NCBI GenBank assembly: GCA_020024155.1
Contig: JAHHUE010000003.1
Location: 1 to 64,000, forward strand
Length of the DNA: 64,000 nt
Reading direction: 5' to 3'
Source: Oscillospiraceae bacterium
GTDB taxonomy: Bacteria > Bacillota > Clostridia > Oscillospirales > Ruminococcaceae
Part shown: positions 26,413 to 34,564 of the stretch, piece after piece
How the letters are laid out: each line of letters begins with the position of its first letter
Numbering within the stretch: the stretch's first letter is position 1
Notes under the pieces: model-generated
What the model was told of the DNA's origin: nothing
Database searches by the model: none
Seen by the model: the letters and a program-made list of their open reading frames with translations, nothing else
Position numbers and translations under genes: made by a program

Positions 26413-26445
26413 AAAAGGCCACAATTAAAGTGGTCTTTTCTATTT
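26413..26445 (+). terminator. Intrinsic terminator of the yjiH-like gene
   Basis: Arms AAAAGGCCAC and GTGGTCTTTT (one G-U) around AATTAAA, followed by a T-rich tail. Confidence 0.8.
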
Positions 26446-26465
26446 TATTAACTCTTATTTTATGT

Positions 26466-26471
26466 TATAAT
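26466..26471 (+). promoter_or_regulatory. Extended -10 promoter of tRNA-Arg
   Basis: TATAAT preceded by TG one base upstream (ATGT-TATAAT) about 27 bases before the tRNA; no good -35. Confidence 0.6.
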
Positions 26472-26497
26472 ATTAATGTTTCTATTTAATGTGTTAT

Positions 26498-26574
26498 GCG
26501 CTTATAGCTCAGTTGGATAGAGCGTTCGGCTCCGACCCGAAAGGCCGCTGGTTCGATTCCAGTTAAGCGCACCA
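26498..26574 (+). tRNA. tRNA-Arg (CCG anticodon), CCA encoded
   Basis: Complete cloverleaf: acceptor GCGCTTA/TAAGCGC, D arm GCTC-GAGC, anticodon stem TTCGG/CCGAA with loop CTCCGAC (anticodon CCG), T arm with GGTTCGATTCC, discriminator A and encoded CCA. Confidence 0.97.
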
Positions 26575-26634
26575 AAACTTATTTATATAAAATTTTATCA
26601 GCACAGATTTATTACAATTAAAAGGAAAATATTT

Positions 26635-27432
26635 ATGAATATTCTGGTAGGTGATTTAGCAAAACTTTTTGGGATTTCCAGTCAATCTCTTCATTATTAT
26701 GAAAAGATTGGAATTTTAAAGCCTGAAAAAGATATTGTAAACGATTATAGGTATTACAATATATCTGATTTTAGTAAGCTTGGAGCATTGAGAAAGCTTA
26801 GAAATGCTGATTTTTCTATGTATGATAGCTTGGATATATTTAATAGCAAAAATTACAATGAAGTAATTGATAAATATAATCAAAAAAAGCAAGAGTTACT
26901 TGAAGATATTGAGAAAAAGCAGAAAGTTATTGAAAAATTAAACTATGCAACCCATTTATATGAAAAATATAATACTTATGGAAGTAAAATTTATATAGAG
27001 CAACTACCATCTTTTTTACGATTTGAGTCTGCTGACACTCATATTATTTTTCAAAATAAAAAAATGAAAACTGAGGCTATGCCTTGGTTTATAAGTATTT
27101 TGCATACATTTTCCTGTCAGATGTTTTACTATAATGATTGCGAAAAAAGCTCATTTTCTCATTTCACTCACGGTATGATTACAGATGTTGATACTGCAAA
27201 ATATTTAAATTTAAAGGTTACCGAAAATGTTATGCATATTGATGGTGGTAACTTTATCTGCTGTTTATTTGAATCCGGACAAGATTCAAATGTTGTCAAA
27301 AGTAAAATTCAACAATCTCTTGAATTTGCCAAAAGCAACAATATTAAAATTCGTGGAAACCCTTGTGCTATAAACATTTTTAGTTATCAAGACAAAAAAT
27401 TTTTTAATCAGATTTTAATTCCTATTTTTTAA
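26635..27432 (+). CDS. MerR-family transcriptional regulator with GyrI-like effector domain
   Basis: 265 residues. The winged helix-turn-helix starts at residue 4 (VGDLAKLFGISSQSLHYYEKIGILKP) with the wing NDYRYYNISD; a long coiled coil (about 75-115) follows, then an effector-binding domain of GyrI/BltR type ending in NQILIPIF. Such proteins bind a dyad within a 19-20-bp promoter spacer. Exactly such a promoter precedes the flavoprotein gene on the opposite strand 2.2 kb away. It lies 60 bp after tRNA-Arg, has AAAAGGA as ribosome site and may share the tRNA transcript. Confidence 0.9.
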   Translation: MNILVGDLAKLFGISSQSLHYYEKIGILKPEKDIVNDYRYYNISDFSKLGALRKLRNADFSMYDSLDIFNSKNYNEVIDKYNQKKQELLEDIEKKQKVIEKLNYATHLYEKYNTYGSKIYIEQLPSFLRFESADTHIIFQNKKMKTEAMPWFISILHTFSCQMFYYNDCEKSSFSHFTHGMITDVDTAKYLNLKVTENVMHIDGGNFICCLFESGQDSNVVKSKIQQSLEFAKSNNIKIRGNPCAINIFSYQDKKFFNQILIPIF

Positions 27433-27455
27433 AATTTAATAATTAAACAAATAAA

Positions 27456-27490
27456 AACTTCGGTATGAAATACATCATACCGAAGTTCTT
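27456..27490. terminator. Bidirectional terminator between the merR gene and the flavoprotein gene
   Basis: Perfect 13-bp arms (AACTTCGGTATGA and TCATACCGAAGTT) with a six-base loop, A/T-runs on both sides, between convergent genes. Confidence 0.92.
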
Positions 27491-27522
27491 ATATTTTTTA
27501 GAAGAATTAAATCATGTATATC

Positions 27523-29613
27523 TTATTTAATTTCTGCCTTCATTGTATCTGCTGCGATAGCGCCAAATGCCATTGCAGAGTCAAATCCATAAGCATAGTT
27601 TCTACCGTCTTTTTGTTCAACAGAACCACAAACATCGCCTGCTGCATAAAGACCTGGAATTATATTGCCTTCTTCTGTCAATACACGAGCAGAAGTGTCT
27701 ATTTTCAAACCACCTGTTGTCAAGTAAACATTAGGGTCAACTCTGATTGCCCAAACGCCTGTTGAATGTTCTATATAAGGAAGATTTTCTCTGCCCCATT
27801 CATCTTTTTCATTTGCCAATGACAATTCGTTATTTTTGTTAACTGTTTCTACCAAGTTAGGAAGATTCAATTCTTTTGCACATTTTTCCAAAGAATCATA
27901 TTTTACAGCTTCGCCTTTTTCAAATATAGCTTTGTAAATATCAAAACCGTATGATTCATTATCGCAAGTCATAACTGCTGCTGCATCATCAAAGATAAAG
28001 TAGAATGTATCTCCGTTAGCTGGGTCAGCTTTTGCTTTGGCCATTGTAGAATGGTTATCTTTCATAATATTACCAAACTGGTCACCATTTACATTTACAA
28101 TGATACCTGGTGTTGTATGGTGCATAAATGCAAGTTCAAAATGGCTGTCATAACTTGCCAAGAATCCTGGAACATGTCCACCCATACCTTCAATACCTGC
28201 ACCGTATTCCATAGCCAATAACATACCATCACCTGTCAAAGATACTGGTGCATTAAAGTAGTTGTTAGCCCAATCTGGATAATATTTTTCAATTAATTCT
28301 TGGTTTTTTGCAAAACTACCAGATGCAATCAAAACTGCGTCTGCGTTTACATTCCAAGTTGTACCGTCTTTGCCTTCGGCAACAAGGCCTGTAATTCTTC
28401 CGGATTCATCCTGTTTCAAGTCTGTTACAGGTGTTGCATAAATTATACGACCACCTTTTGCTTGAATACGTTTTTCCAAAAATTCCATTGCAAAACCAGT
28501 ACCACCTTGGTAGCAACCTGGTGCAAAGTATGGATAAGCATAAGCACTGCGACTACCCAATGTTGTAAAACCAACACCGATGTTTGCCATCCAGTCATAC
28601 AACTCACCAACTTTTGTAAATACTGCTTTTGTATATGGCAAATCTCTATTTAAGTTTGGAGAATTTGGGTCTGCTATCTTTAAAAATGCTGAACCAAGAT
28701 TATCCCAAGTGCTGTACAATGGACTACCAAGACCCCAGTTATTGAATATTTCAGAGTCAGAAAGAACAATACCACCATAAGTTGTTGGCATTGAACCACC
28801 AGGAATATCTTGTTTTTCAAACAAAATAATATCTGTTACGCCCATATCCAACAATCTAGCTGCTGCAAATAAGCCTGATGTACCTGCACCCATAATAGCC
28901 ACTTGTACATTTTCTTCAACTTCTTTTGTTTCAATTTCTGGTTTTTCTGGTTCAACACTATATTTTGCAACATCACCACCAGCGTTTTCAATTGCTTTTG
29001 AAACTGCCTGTTTAATTGCATTTGATGTTACTGTTGCACCTGAAACGCTATCAACTGCAATACTTTGTGCTTCCATAATTCTTTCTGGCATTCTTGCTGT
29101 TGCATAAGTACCAATACCTTGTGTTTCATCATGTGAAAGAATTTCAACTTTTCTGATTTCTTCATCAACAAATAAAGTTGAAACGCTAACCATACCTTCG
29201 TGACCAACTACATCAACAACATATTTACCATCGCTAACTTTTTTATCTGAAACTGGTGTTGATTCTTCACCTTTTGCAGATATAAGTGCTGATTTAACTG
29301 CACTTATAAAACCGTTACTAGTGTATGTAGCAGAAGCTATAATGTCTACATCTGCTGTATTTCCACTAACCATTTTTTCTGTCAATTCTTCAATTGCTTT
29401 ACCACCAATTCCTGGTGTTTCTTTTTCTGCATCAGTTGTGATTTCAACAATTTTGCTGTCATCAACAGTTACATTTACAGTTATATCTCCACCAAAACCT
29501 TGTGCACTTGCTGTGTATGTTCCTGCTGTGTAACCACTATTTTTTTCGCTACATCCAACAGAAACGAGAGCAAATGACATAATTAGTGCTAATAAACTAA
29601 TTATTTTCTTCAC
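27523..29613 (-). CDS. Secreted lipoprotein flavoprotein: two FMN-binding domains plus fumarate-reductase-type FAD domain
   Basis: An extracytoplasmic reductase-like enzyme of the flavocytochrome c/urocanate reductase class. The GTG at 29613 has AGGAG upstream and gives a lipoprotein signal ending ALVSVGC (Cys21); the frame further upstream has no signal peptide. Two FMN_bind domains follow (about 30-110 and 125-205). The second has the flavinylation motif SGAT (Thr194, the residue ApbE-type transferases modify), while the first reads ASAT (Thr96). The FAD domain starts with AIMGAGTSGLFAAARL (about 240) and ends with the typical GLYAAGDVCGSVE. No heme motif CxxCH is present. It has 696 residues. 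The acceptor cannot be told; electrons would have to come from a membrane partner encoded elsewhere. Single-gene unit with a MerR-type promoter. Confidence 0.9.
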   Translation of the reverse strand: MKKIISLLALIMSFALVSVGCSEKNSGYTAGTYTASAQGFGGDITVNVTVDDSKIVEITTDAEKETPGIGGKAIEELTEKMVSGNTADVDIIASATYTSNGFISAVKSALISAKGEESTPVSDKKVSDGKYVVDVVGHEGMVSVSTLFVDEEIRKVEILSHDETQGIGTYATARMPERIMEAQSIAVDSVSGATVTSNAIKQAVSKAIENAGGDVAKYSVEPEKPEIETKEVEENVQVAIMGAGTSGLFAAARLLDMGVTDIILFEKQDIPGGSMPTTYGGIVLSDSEIFNNWGLGSPLYSTWDNLGSAFLKIADPNSPNLNRDLPYTKAVFTKVGELYDWMANIGVGFTTLGSRSAYAYPYFAPGCYQGGTGFAMEFLEKRIQAKGGRIIYATPVTDLKQDESGRITGLVAEGKDGTTWNVNADAVLIASGSFAKNQELIEKYYPDWANNYFNAPVSLTGDGMLLAMEYGAGIEGMGGHVPGFLASYDSHFELAFMHHTTPGIIVNVNGDQFGNIMKDNHSTMAKAKADPANGDTFYFIFDDAAAVMTCDNESYGFDIYKAIFEKGEAVKYDSLEKCAKELNLPNLVETVNKNNELSLANEKDEWGRENLPYIEHSTGVWAIRVDPNVYLTTGGLKIDTSARVLTEEGNIIPGLYAAGDVCGSVEQKDGRNYAYGFDSAMAFGAIAADTMKAEIK

Positions 29614-29667
29614 TTTTTTCTCTCCTATGTATTGTATTATTTGTTTTATCGGCGCCTTTACAGTTAA

Positions 29668-29698
29668 ATTGTAAACTATCAAACATTTGAGAGTTCAA
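29668..29698 (-). promoter_or_regulatory. MerR-type promoter with operator dyad before the flavoprotein gene
   Basis: TTGAAC (29693-29698) and TACAAT (29668-29673) are separated by 19 bp. The spacer is filled by a dyad, arms ACTATCAAA (29675-29683) and TTTGAGAGT (29686-29694), 8 of 9 positions matching. This geometry is that of promoters activated by MerR-family proteins. Confidence 0.65.
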
Positions 29699-29780
29699 TA
29701 CATTTTGGAAAGATTTTGATATATAATTAACATTTTATTATATAAAATTGTTGTACAACATATATAAATATTGCATAAAT

Positions 29781-29815
29781 AAAAAACTCTGCATTATTTA
29801 AAAGCAGAGTTTTTA
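29781..29815. terminator. Terminator of the small surface-protein gene
   Basis: Perfect arms AAAAACTCTGC and GCAGAGTTTTT with an 11-base loop; it starts 7 bases after the stop on the minus strand and is followed by TTATTTAT. Confidence 0.88.
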
Positions 29816-29821
29816 TTATTA

Positions 29822-30166
29822 CTATTTTTTCTTTTTAGCCATAACAAATAATGAAACACCGATTACTAAAACAGCAACAACCATTATTGTAAGTTTTAAA
29901 CTATCGCCTTCTTCAACATCTTCTTTATTTGAAGCACTGTCACTGGCAATAACATTATCTTCTTTTTTAGTGCTTTGTTTATTTGTCACTTGTAATATAT
30001 TACTATTTTCAATATCAAAAGATGAATTTATATTATCAAGTTGTACCACTTTTGCTGTAACTGCATTTACAGAGTTTACGTTTTTATTAAAGGCAAATAC
30101 AGGACAAGAAACTATGAAAATACCACACATAATACTAATAATTGTCAGAAACTTTTTAAACTTCAA
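29822..30166 (-). CDS. Small cell-surface protein with signal peptide and C-terminal membrane anchor
   Basis: 114 residues. A signal peptide (MKFKKFLTIISIMCGIFIV, cleavage likely after VFAF) is followed by a polar, Asn/Ser-rich middle of about 60 residues, a membrane helix (about 92-109) and a KKKK end. The tail has the shape of a sortase-sorted protein, but there is no LPxTG before the helix, so it is probably membrane-anchored. The start is a TTG at 30166 with GAGGGG seven bases upstream. No family recognised. Confidence 0.7.
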   Translation of the reverse strand: MKFKKFLTIISIMCGIFIVSCPVFAFNKNVNSVNAVTAKVVQLDNINSSFDIENSNILQVTNKQSTKKEDNVIASDSASNKEDVEEGDSLKLTIMVVAVLVIGVSLFVMAKKKK

Positions 30167-30202
30167 TATAAATCCCCTCTTTCGTTAAAGTATATTTACA
30201 AT

Positions 30203-30231
30203 ATTATATTATATCATTTAACTGTGTGCAA
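30203..30231 (-). promoter_or_regulatory. SigA promoter of the small surface-protein gene
   Basis: TTGCAC (30226-30231) and TATAAT (30203-30208) with a 17-bp spacer. Confidence 0.7.
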
Positions 30232-30320
30232 TTTGAGTTAATTAAAACTATATAAAATGAAAATAAGTATTAATTTTTTCGAATATATTTTATAATTATC
30301 TATATAGTAAAAATTTATTC

Positions 30321-30358
30321 AAAAAAGCGACCGTGATTTAAATAGTCGCCTTTTTTTG
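30321..30358. terminator. Hairpin with T-runs on both strands
   Basis: Short arms GCGAC and GTCGC with A/T flanks (six T on the minus side, seven T on the plus side). It lies about 120 bases after the broken gene. Confidence 0.5.
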
Positions 30359-30477
30359 TGATTTTTCACTAAAACTTTTTTATAGATGTATTTATAGTAA
30401 AACAGAATCTTTTACATAGGACATTTACGCCATTTGTTGCTTTGTTTAAATTTCCACCTTTTATTGATTAGCCACCA

Positions 30478-30953
30478 TCAGTCAGTATATGACAAGGTAA
30501 ACTGATGTTGCTCATGAAAATTTTCATCTGTATCTCCAAAACAAGTTTCTATAACAACTCGTTTATTGCTTTTCATTGTAACGGTAAGTGTGCAACCATT
30601 AACAATATAAGTATATTTATCATATACAGTATTTAGGTTTACTTCTTCTGTATCCGGCGAATGTCTATAACGCACACTCTGTGCATATCCCATTCCAATT
30701 AGTTCCTCTGAACAAAAAGTAGAAATCGTATCTCCATATCGTTTTTTATACAATGCCCATATCCCTTCTAAATCCTTTGGCTTTCCCTTTATGCGAATAC
30801 CTTTTTTAGCATATATCATTAAATGAGTACATTCATTCTCAATATTATTCAGTTCCAAGAAGTGAGATACCAAAAATGAGATTACTTCCTCTGCTTCATC
30901 ATTAAATTTTCAGGTGTATCACGATATTCGATTTTAATATTTTTGTAAACCAT
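30478..30953 (-). pseudogene. Frameshifted gene for an unrecognised cytoplasmic protein
   Basis: The natural start seems to be the ATG at 30953 (MVYKNIKIEYRDTPEN). After 17 codons the frame runs into a stop, but the continuation is perfect in the next frame (NDEAEEVISFLVSHFLELNN) from about position 30903 on to the stop at 30478. Restoring one T in the AAATTTAATG stretch near 30904 rejoins the two parts into about 158 residues. The remaining open part could only start at a TTG (30873). No signal peptide or membrane segment; no domain recognised. It stands alone, between terminators. A sequencing error is possible. Confidence 0.7.
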
Positions 30954-31080
30954 AAAAATACTACTTATTTCACTTTTTATTTTTAATGCAAAGTGTAGCA
31001 TAAAACAGTTAATAACTCTATACCACATCAAAATATTTATACGATTATTTCTTCAAATTTTTTAACTTTACTTTTGTATT

Positions 31081-31121
31081 ATATAAAACAAGGCTCAGGC
31101 TGCATTACAGCCAAAGCCTTG
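31081..31121 (-). terminator. Terminator of asnS
   Basis: Two-part stem: CAAGGCT/AGCCTTG outside and GGCTG/CAGCC inside, separated by two-base internal loops, followed on the minus strand by GTTTTATAT. It lies 84 bases after the asnS stop. Confidence 0.75.
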
Positions 31122-31204
31122 CGTAACTTATATCAAATTTGTATTATATATTAACTTAACACTAATTTTTTATGTGTGTTCTCCATTATGAAACTGTTTT
31201 GAAA

Positions 31205-32590
31205 TTAAAGTGAACCAGTTGTTCTTGGGAAAGGAATTACATCACGGATATTGGAAATACCTGTAATATACATAATAAGTCTTTCAAAGCCAAGACCATA
31301 ACCAGCGTGTTTTACACCACCGAATCTACGCAAGTCAATATACCACTGATAATCTTCCGGATTAAGTCCACATTCTTCCATTCTTGAAAGAAGTATATCA
31401 AGTCTTTCTTCACGCTGACTACCACCACAAAGCTCACCAACACCTGGAACAAGCATATCTGCTGCTGCAACTGTTTTGCCGTCATCATCAAGACGCATAT
31501 AGAAAGATTTAATTTCTTTTGGATAGTTTGTAACAAATACTGGTTTGTTGTAAATCTGTTCAGTAAGAAATCTTTCGTGTTCAGTTTGAAGGTCACAACC
31601 CCATTCAACTTTATACTGGAACTTATCGTTATGTGGTTTAAGAAGTTCAACAGCTTCTGTATATGTTACACGAACAAAGTCGCTATTTACAAGGTTTGTA
31701 AGGCGTTCTTTAAGACCTTTATCAACAAACTGGTTAAAGAAATCAATATCATTTGGACAAGTTTCAAGAACATAGTTTATAACATATTTAATCATTGCTT
31801 CTGCGTTATCCATATAGTCATACAAATCTGCAAAAGCCATTTCTGGTTCCATCATCCAGAATTCAGCAGCGTGACGAGGTGTGTTGCTGTTTTCTGCACG
31901 GAATGTTGGGCCAAAAGTATAAATTTTGCCAAAAGCCATAGCCATAGCTTCACCTTCAAGCTGACCGGAAACTGTAAGGTTTGTACTTTGTCCAAAGAAG
32001 TCTTGGCTAAAATCTACTTCTCCGGATTCTGTGCGTGGAAGGTTATTCAAATCAAGTGTTGTTACACGAAACATTTCACCTGCACCTTCACAGTCTGAAC
32101 CTGTGATAAGAGGTGTGTTCATATAAACAAAACCGTTTTCGTTAAAGAATTTATGAATTGCAAATGCAGCAGCACTTCTTACTCTGAAAGCAGCACTGAA
32201 TGTATTGGTTCTTGGACGAAGATGAGGCATTGTACGCAAATATTCCAATGTATGACGCTTTTTCTGCAATGGATATTCACTTGGACAAGTGCCAATAACT
32301 GTAATTTCATCTGCATTTACTTCAAATGGTTGTTTTGCATTTGGAGTAAGAACAACTTTACCTGTTACAGAGAAAGCTGTACCAACACCAGATTTTGCAA
32401 TTTCTGTATAATTATTAAGTTTGGACTGTTCAAAAACAATCTGCAAACCTTTAAAAGAGCTACCGTCATTAAGTTCGATAAAGCCGATATTTTTACTATC
32501 ACGAACTGTTTTTGCCCAACCTTCAACTGTTACAATAGAGTTATCAGCTGGTATCTGTGAATATAATTTGCTTATTTCTATTCTTTTCAT
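31205..32590 (-). CDS. asnS: Asparagine-tRNA ligase
   Basis: Class IIb aminoacyl-tRNA synthetase of 461 residues. The N-terminal OB anticodon-binding domain has TVEGWAKTVRDSKNIGFIELNDGS. Motif 2 is FRAENSNTPRHAAEFWMMEPE, with the asparagine-type sequence and not the aspartate one. Motif 3 is GYGLGFERLIMYITG. GAGGGTG lies eight bases before the ATG. Single-gene unit with its own consensus promoter; the leader of about 34 bases is too short for a T-box. Confidence 0.96.
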   Translation of the reverse strand: MKRIEISKLYSQIPADNSIVTVEGWAKTVRDSKNIGFIELNDGSSFKGLQIVFEQSKLNNYTEIAKSGVGTAFSVTGKVVLTPNAKQPFEVNADEITVIGTCPSEYPLQKKRHTLEYLRTMPHLRPRTNTFSAAFRVRSAAAFAIHKFFNENGFVYMNTPLITGSDCEGAGEMFRVTTLDLNNLPRTESGEVDFSQDFFGQSTNLTVSGQLEGEAMAMAFGKIYTFGPTFRAENSNTPRHAAEFWMMEPEMAFADLYDYMDNAEAMIKYVINYVLETCPNDIDFFNQFVDKGLKERLTNLVNSDFVRVTYTEAVELLKPHNDKFQYKVEWGCDLQTEHERFLTEQIYNKPVFVTNYPKEIKSFYMRLDDDGKTVAAADMLVPGVGELCGGSQREERLDILLSRMEECGLNPEDYQWYIDLRRFGGVKHAGYGLGFERLIMYITGISNIRDVIPFPRTTGSL

Positions 32591-32630
32591 AGTTATTCAC
32601 CCTCTATCTTTCCGTAAAATCATACATATA

Positions 32631-32659
32631 ATTATATTATTTTATTACAGTATAGTCAA
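32631..32659 (-). promoter_or_regulatory. SigA promoter of asnS
   Basis: TTGACT (32654-32659) and TATAAT (32631-32636) with a 17-bp spacer. Confidence 0.88.
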
Positions 32660-32693
32660 TAATCTAATAGGTTATATATAAGAATATGTAATA

Positions 32694-32728
32694 AAAATGA
32701 CACCACTCCAAAGGAATGATGTCATTTT
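32694..32728. terminator. Terminator at the end of the ATP synthase operon
   Basis: Arms AAAATGACA and TGTCATTTT with an imperfect inner stem, seven bases after the atpC stop on the minus strand, followed by TTATTAC. It also insulates the asnS promoter. Confidence 0.75.
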
Positions 32729-32734
32729 ATAAAA

Positions 32735-33133
32735 TTAACTGTTTTTAACTTCTATACGAGTCATTGCTCGTTTTGCTTTTTCTTTGCAGCTTTCAGCTTC
32801 ATTTTTGTCTTTTGCATTGGCAATTTCATCTTTTGCGTTCTTCAAAGCAATTTCAGCTCTTTGTGCATCAATTTCTTCTTTCCATTCAAATGTTGATGCA
32901 AGAACTGTAACCTCGTTTTTGCAAACAGACATAACACCACCATTACAAGCAGCAACTTTTTTCTGTCCGCCAACTGTAACAACAGCTTTACCAATACCAA
33001 GTGCAGTAACATAATCTGTATGTTTTGCCCAAATACTTACATTACCTGTAACTGTACGCACAAGGATGCTTTCTGCTTGACCTTCAAATTTAATGCCATC
33101 AGCAGTTACTATTTTAAGGTTGAATGATTCCAT
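32735..33133 (-). CDS. atpC: F-type ATP synthase epsilon subunit
   Basis: 132 residues. The beta-sandwich domain begins SFNLKIVTADGIKFEGQAES and the C-terminal two-helix domain (about 90-130) starts DAQRAEIALKNAKDEI. It belongs to the central stalk and can act as a brake on ATP hydrolysis. Starts 3 bp after atpD; last gene of the operon. Confidence 0.94.
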   Translation of the reverse strand: MESFNLKIVTADGIKFEGQAESILVRTVTGNVSIWAKHTDYVTALGIGKAVVTVGGQKKVAACNGGVMSVCKNEVTVLASTFEWKEEIDAQRAEIALKNAKDEIANAKDKNEAESCKEKAKRAMTRIEVKNS

Positions 33134-33136
33134 GAA

Positions 33137-34534
33137 CTATTCCCCCTTTTTAGCTTTTTCGATAACATCCTCTATTGTGCCTGCAAACAAGAATGCTGAT
33201 TCTGGAATATCATCATGTTTGCCTTCAAGAATTTCTTTAAAACCACGAATTGTTTCTGAAAGTGGTACATATTTACCTTTCATACCGGTAAACTGTTCAG
33301 CAACAGTAAATGGCTGAGAAAGGAAACGCTGAATTTTTCTTGCACGGTTAACTGTAACTTTATCTTCTTCAGAAAGTTCGTCCATACCCATGATTGCAAT
33401 GATATCCTGCAATTCTTTGTATCTCTGCAAGATGTGCTGAACACCGTTTGCAACTTCAAAGTGTTCTTGACCAACAACTTCTGGTGTAAGAATACGGCTT
33501 GAAGAGTCAAGTGGGTCAACAGCTGGATAAATACCCAAGGAAGCAATTGAACGGGAAAGTGTTGTTGTTGCGTCCAAGTGAGCAAATGTTGTAGCTGGAG
33601 CAGGGTCTGTCAAGTCATCGGCAGGCACATAAACAGCCTGAATTGATGTTACAGAACCTTTCTTTGTAGAAGTAATTCTTTCCTGCAAAGCACCCATTTC
33701 AGTAGCAAGAGTTGGCTGATAACCAACAGCAGATGGCATACGACCAAGCAAAGCAGAAACTTCACTACCAGCCTGTGTGAAACGGAAAATATTATCTATA
33801 AAGAGCAATACATCCTGATTTTCTTCATCACGGAAGTATTCAGCCATAGTAAGAGCAGAAAGAGCAACTCTCATTCTTGCCCCTGGTGGCTCGTTCATCT
33901 GACCATAAACGAGAGCTGTTTTGTCCAAAACGCCACTTTCTCCCATTTCGTTATAGAGGTCATTACCTTCACGAGTTCTTTCACCAACACCAGCAAAAAC
34001 GGAAAGACCGCCATGCTGTGTTGCAACGTTATTGATAAGTTCTGTAATAAGAACAGTTTTACCAACACCTGCACCACCAAACAAGCCTATTTTACCACCT
34101 TTTGCGTAAGGACAGATAAGGTCAACAACTTTGATACCTGTTTCAAGTATTTCTGTTGAAGTTGCTTGTTCATCATAAGAAGGTGCTTTTGCGTGGATTG
34201 GCATTCTTTTTTCTGCTTCTGGTTGAGCTTTTTCATCAACTGCTTCACCAAGAACATTAAAAATTCTGCCAAGTGTACTTCTGCCAACAGGCACTGAAAT
34301 TGGTGCGCCTGTATCAACAGCTTCTGTACCACGAACAAGACCGTCTGTTGAACTCATAGCAATACATCTAACAACATTGTCACCAAGATGTTGTGCTACT
34401 TCTACAACAAGTTTTTGTTCGCCATTCATAATTTCTATTGCATTAAGCAAAGCTGGCAAGTTGCCGTTTTCAAAACGAACGTCAATAACAGCACCTGTAA
34501 CCTGCACAACTTTACCAATATTTGATTGGCTCAT
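33137..34534 (-). CDS. atpD: F-type ATP synthase beta subunit
   Basis: Catalytic subunit of F1. The 465 residues carry the P-loop GGAGVGKTVLI, the catalytic glutamate region GERTREGNDLY, Walker B VLLFIDNIFRF and the ATPase signature PAVDPLDSSS. Normal length. The start MSQSNIGKVVQVTGAVIDVRF is typical. AAAAGGAG lies before the ATG. Located 30 bp after atpG. Confidence 0.97.
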   Translation of the reverse strand: MSQSNIGKVVQVTGAVIDVRFENGNLPALLNAIEIMNGEQKLVVEVAQHLGDNVVRCIAMSSTDGLVRGTEAVDTGAPISVPVGRSTLGRIFNVLGEAVDEKAQPEAEKRMPIHAKAPSYDEQATSTEILETGIKVVDLICPYAKGGKIGLFGGAGVGKTVLITELINNVATQHGGLSVFAGVGERTREGNDLYNEMGESGVLDKTALVYGQMNEPPGARMRVALSALTMAEYFRDEENQDVLLFIDNIFRFTQAGSEVSALLGRMPSAVGYQPTLATEMGALQERITSTKKGSVTSIQAVYVPADDLTDPAPATTFAHLDATTTLSRSIASLGIYPAVDPLDSSSRILTPEVVGQEHFEVANGVQHILQRYKELQDIIAIMGMDELSEEDKVTVNRARKIQRFLSQPFTVAEQFTGMKGKYVPLSETIRGFKEILEGKHDDIPESAFLFAGTIEDVIEKAKKGE

Positions 34535-34564
34535 TGAATTTCTCCTTTTGTGAGATTTTTAAAT

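Larger units (their letters stand above)
30167..30477. other. 311-bp intergenic region
   Basis: No gene is visible. It contains the promoter of the surface-protein gene (30203-30231) and a terminator-like hairpin near 30327-30349 that serves the broken gene to its right. The rest is unassigned AT-rich DNA. Confidence 0.7.

Noticed and set aside
29614..29682. N-terminal extension of the flavoprotein by 23 residues
   Set aside because: It would bury the lipoprotein signal; the GTG at 29613 with AGGAG fits far better.
29749..29760. 12-bp palindrome TGTTGTACAACA between the flavoprotein and surface-protein genes
   Set aside because: It lies about 50 bp upstream of the MerR-type promoter and has no promoter elements of its own at a sensible distance. 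Could be a second site, but nothing supports it.
30478..30953. Programmed ribosomal frameshift in the broken gene
   Set aside because: The site AAATTTAATG lacks a classic heptamer with a downstream structure; simple loss of one T explains it.
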